From NCBI RefSeq assembly GCF_035486915.1, contig NZ_DATHMR010000204.1:1-64000 (forward strand): DNA of 64,000 bases. The letters run 5' to 3'. How positions within the stretch are numbered: the stretch's first letter is position 1; each line of letters opens with the position of its first letter. Origin of the DNA: Dyella_B sp035486915 (GTDB lineage Bacteria > Pseudomonadota > Gammaproteobacteria > Xanthomonadales > Rhodanobacteraceae). This document shows positions 63,326-64,000 of the stretch, piece after piece. The position numbers and the translations under genes were made by a program. Below the pieces are notes generated by a model. That model saw only the letters and a program-made list of their open reading frames with translations. It had not been told where the DNA came from and searched no databases.

Positions 63326-64000
63326 ATGGAAAACACCACTCCCCGCCGCGTAGAGCACCAGCAGACCGACCGCGGTTACGTGCCGGTTTACGCCACGGGC
63401 GTGGTCGAGCAGCCGTGGGCGGATTACTCTCAGACCGATCACGAGGTATGGAACACGCTCTACAAGCGCCAGCGCGATCTGCTACCGGCGCGCGCGTGCA
63501 AGGAATTTCTTGCGGGCGTGGAGCGCTTCGGCCTGGGCGATGGCGGTATTCCGAAATTTGCCGACCTCAACAAGGTGCTGGGCAAGACCACCGGCTGGGA
63601 AGTGGTGGCCGTAGAAGGTCTGTTGCCGGACGAGGTATTTTTCGACCACCTCGCCAACCGCCGCTTCCCGGTCAGCTGGTGGATTCGCAAACCGGACCAG
63701 CTGGATTACCTGAGCGAGCCCGACCTTTTTCACGACCTGTTCGGTCACGTGCCGCTGCTGCTGAATCCGATTTTCGCCGATTACATGCAGGCCTACGGCC
63801 GCGGCGGCATAAAGGCGTTCAAGATCGGTCCGGAAGCGTTGATGAACCTCACGCGCCTGTACTGGTACACGGTGGAATTTGGCTTGATCAACACCGACGA
63901 AGGCATGCGCATCTATGGTGCGGGCATTGTCAGTTCGAAAGGCGAATCGATTTACTGCCTGGATTCGGCCGCACCCAATCGCATCGGTTTCGGCCTTGAG
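63326..64000 (+). CDS. phhA: Phenylalanine 4-monooxygenase (5' part, cut by window end)
   Basis: The first 225 codons of a pterin-dependent aromatic amino acid hydroxylase that turns phenylalanine into tyrosine. The iron ligands are all present: His136 and His141 in FHDLFGHVP and Glu184 in YWYTVEFGL. The N-terminus starts directly with the catalytic domain (no ACT domain), as in bacterial PhhA of about 270-300 aa, so roughly 50-75 residues are missing beyond the window. The SD is weak (CTGGA). Its partner phhB is not in the window. Confidence 0.96.
   Translation, partial: MENTTPRRVEHQQTDRGYVPVYATGVVEQPWADYSQTDHEVWNTLYKRQRDLLPARACKEFLAGVERFGLGDGGIPKFADLNKVLGKTTGWEVVAVEGLLPDEVFFDHLANRRFPVSWWIRKPDQLDYLSEPDLFHDLFGHVPLLLNPIFADYMQAYGRGGIKAFKIGPEALMNLTRLYWYTVEFGLINTDEGMRIYGAGIVSSKGESIYCLDSAAPNRIGFGLE

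Noticed and set aside
62714..63442. Longer Lrp/AsnC protein starting at 63442
   Set aside because: It would overlap the phhA start and add 84 residues unlike any Lrp protein; ATG 63190 has GGAGG.
1..64000. tRNA, rRNA, CRISPR arrays, prophage, integrases or insertion sequences
   Set aside because: No cloverleaf, regular repeat-spacer series, transposase or integrase motif was seen on either strand by eye; a tool-based scan would be needed to exclude small RNAs.

Overview
The window looks like a chromosomal segment of a GC-rich gammaproteobacterium of the Xanthomonadales, most likely Rhodanobacteraceae (a Dyella-, Luteibacter- or Rhodanobacter-like organism). This rests on gene content: a large TonB-dependent receptor in a xylan locus, LacI-type operators matching the xyl-box I recall from Xanthomonas, a periplasmic-propeller diguanylate cyclase, and phhA beside a divergent Lrp/AsnC gene. 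The genus is inferred. No rRNA, tRNA, CRISPR array, prophage or insertion sequence was seen.

Layout. 1-6 kb (minus strand): exported enzymes, namely a CxxCH protein, a DUF3617 protein, a phospholipase C/acid-phosphatase-type phosphoesterase and a Tat-exported CotA-like multicopper oxidase. 6.1-11.3 kb: a structured leader, a propeller-GGDEF protein, and glnA with a sigma-54 promoter and NtrC-like sites. 11.4-20 kb: accessory metabolism with two LysR regulators; an SDR/MFS/amidohydrolase group faces the first, and an aldo-keto reductase/SRPBCC/NmrA group faces the second.

20.2-43.6 kb is the centrepiece, a hemicellulose (xylan) utilisation locus. A TonB-dependent receptor would import oligosaccharides across the outer membrane. 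GH10 xylanase, GH74 xyloglucanase, a SASA/CE20-type esterase, a GH3 enzyme with a PA14 insert and a GH43 enzyme would depolymerise and trim them. A GPH symporter and a sugar-porter permease would carry products inward. Aldose epimerase, XylA, XylB and transaldolase would feed them into the pentose phosphate pathway. Two regulators are encoded, a LacI-family protein and an E. coli-type XylR. Five copies of a 14-bp palindrome resembling TGGTAGCGCTAACA lie at the xylanase/GPH, esterase/lacI, xylBA and receptor/GH74 promoters, so the locus reads as one regulon.

43.7-57.7 kb: a DUF4239 membrane protein, UppP, a LysR regulator divergent from a complete RND efflux operon (adaptor, permease, outer-membrane lipoprotein), then a compact minus-strand envelope-stress operon (DUF1328, YqjD-like, YqjE-like, a 102-aa protein, AI-2E/PerM family), a PEBP protein and a Ycf46-like AAA ATPase. 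57.8-64 kb: a metallo-beta-lactamase-like protein with a degenerate metal motif, a GT1 glycosyltransferase, a YheT hydrolase overlapping a PlsC acyltransferase, and an Lrp/AsnC regulator divergent from phhA, which runs off the window.

Two small genes below usual length cut-offs are added: a 51-aa DUF1328 protein (55137-55292) and a 33-aa single-span ORF (41310-41411). Start codons were chosen from Shine-Dalgarno sequences, signal peptides and recalled homologues. All family assignments are by eye, without database searches.
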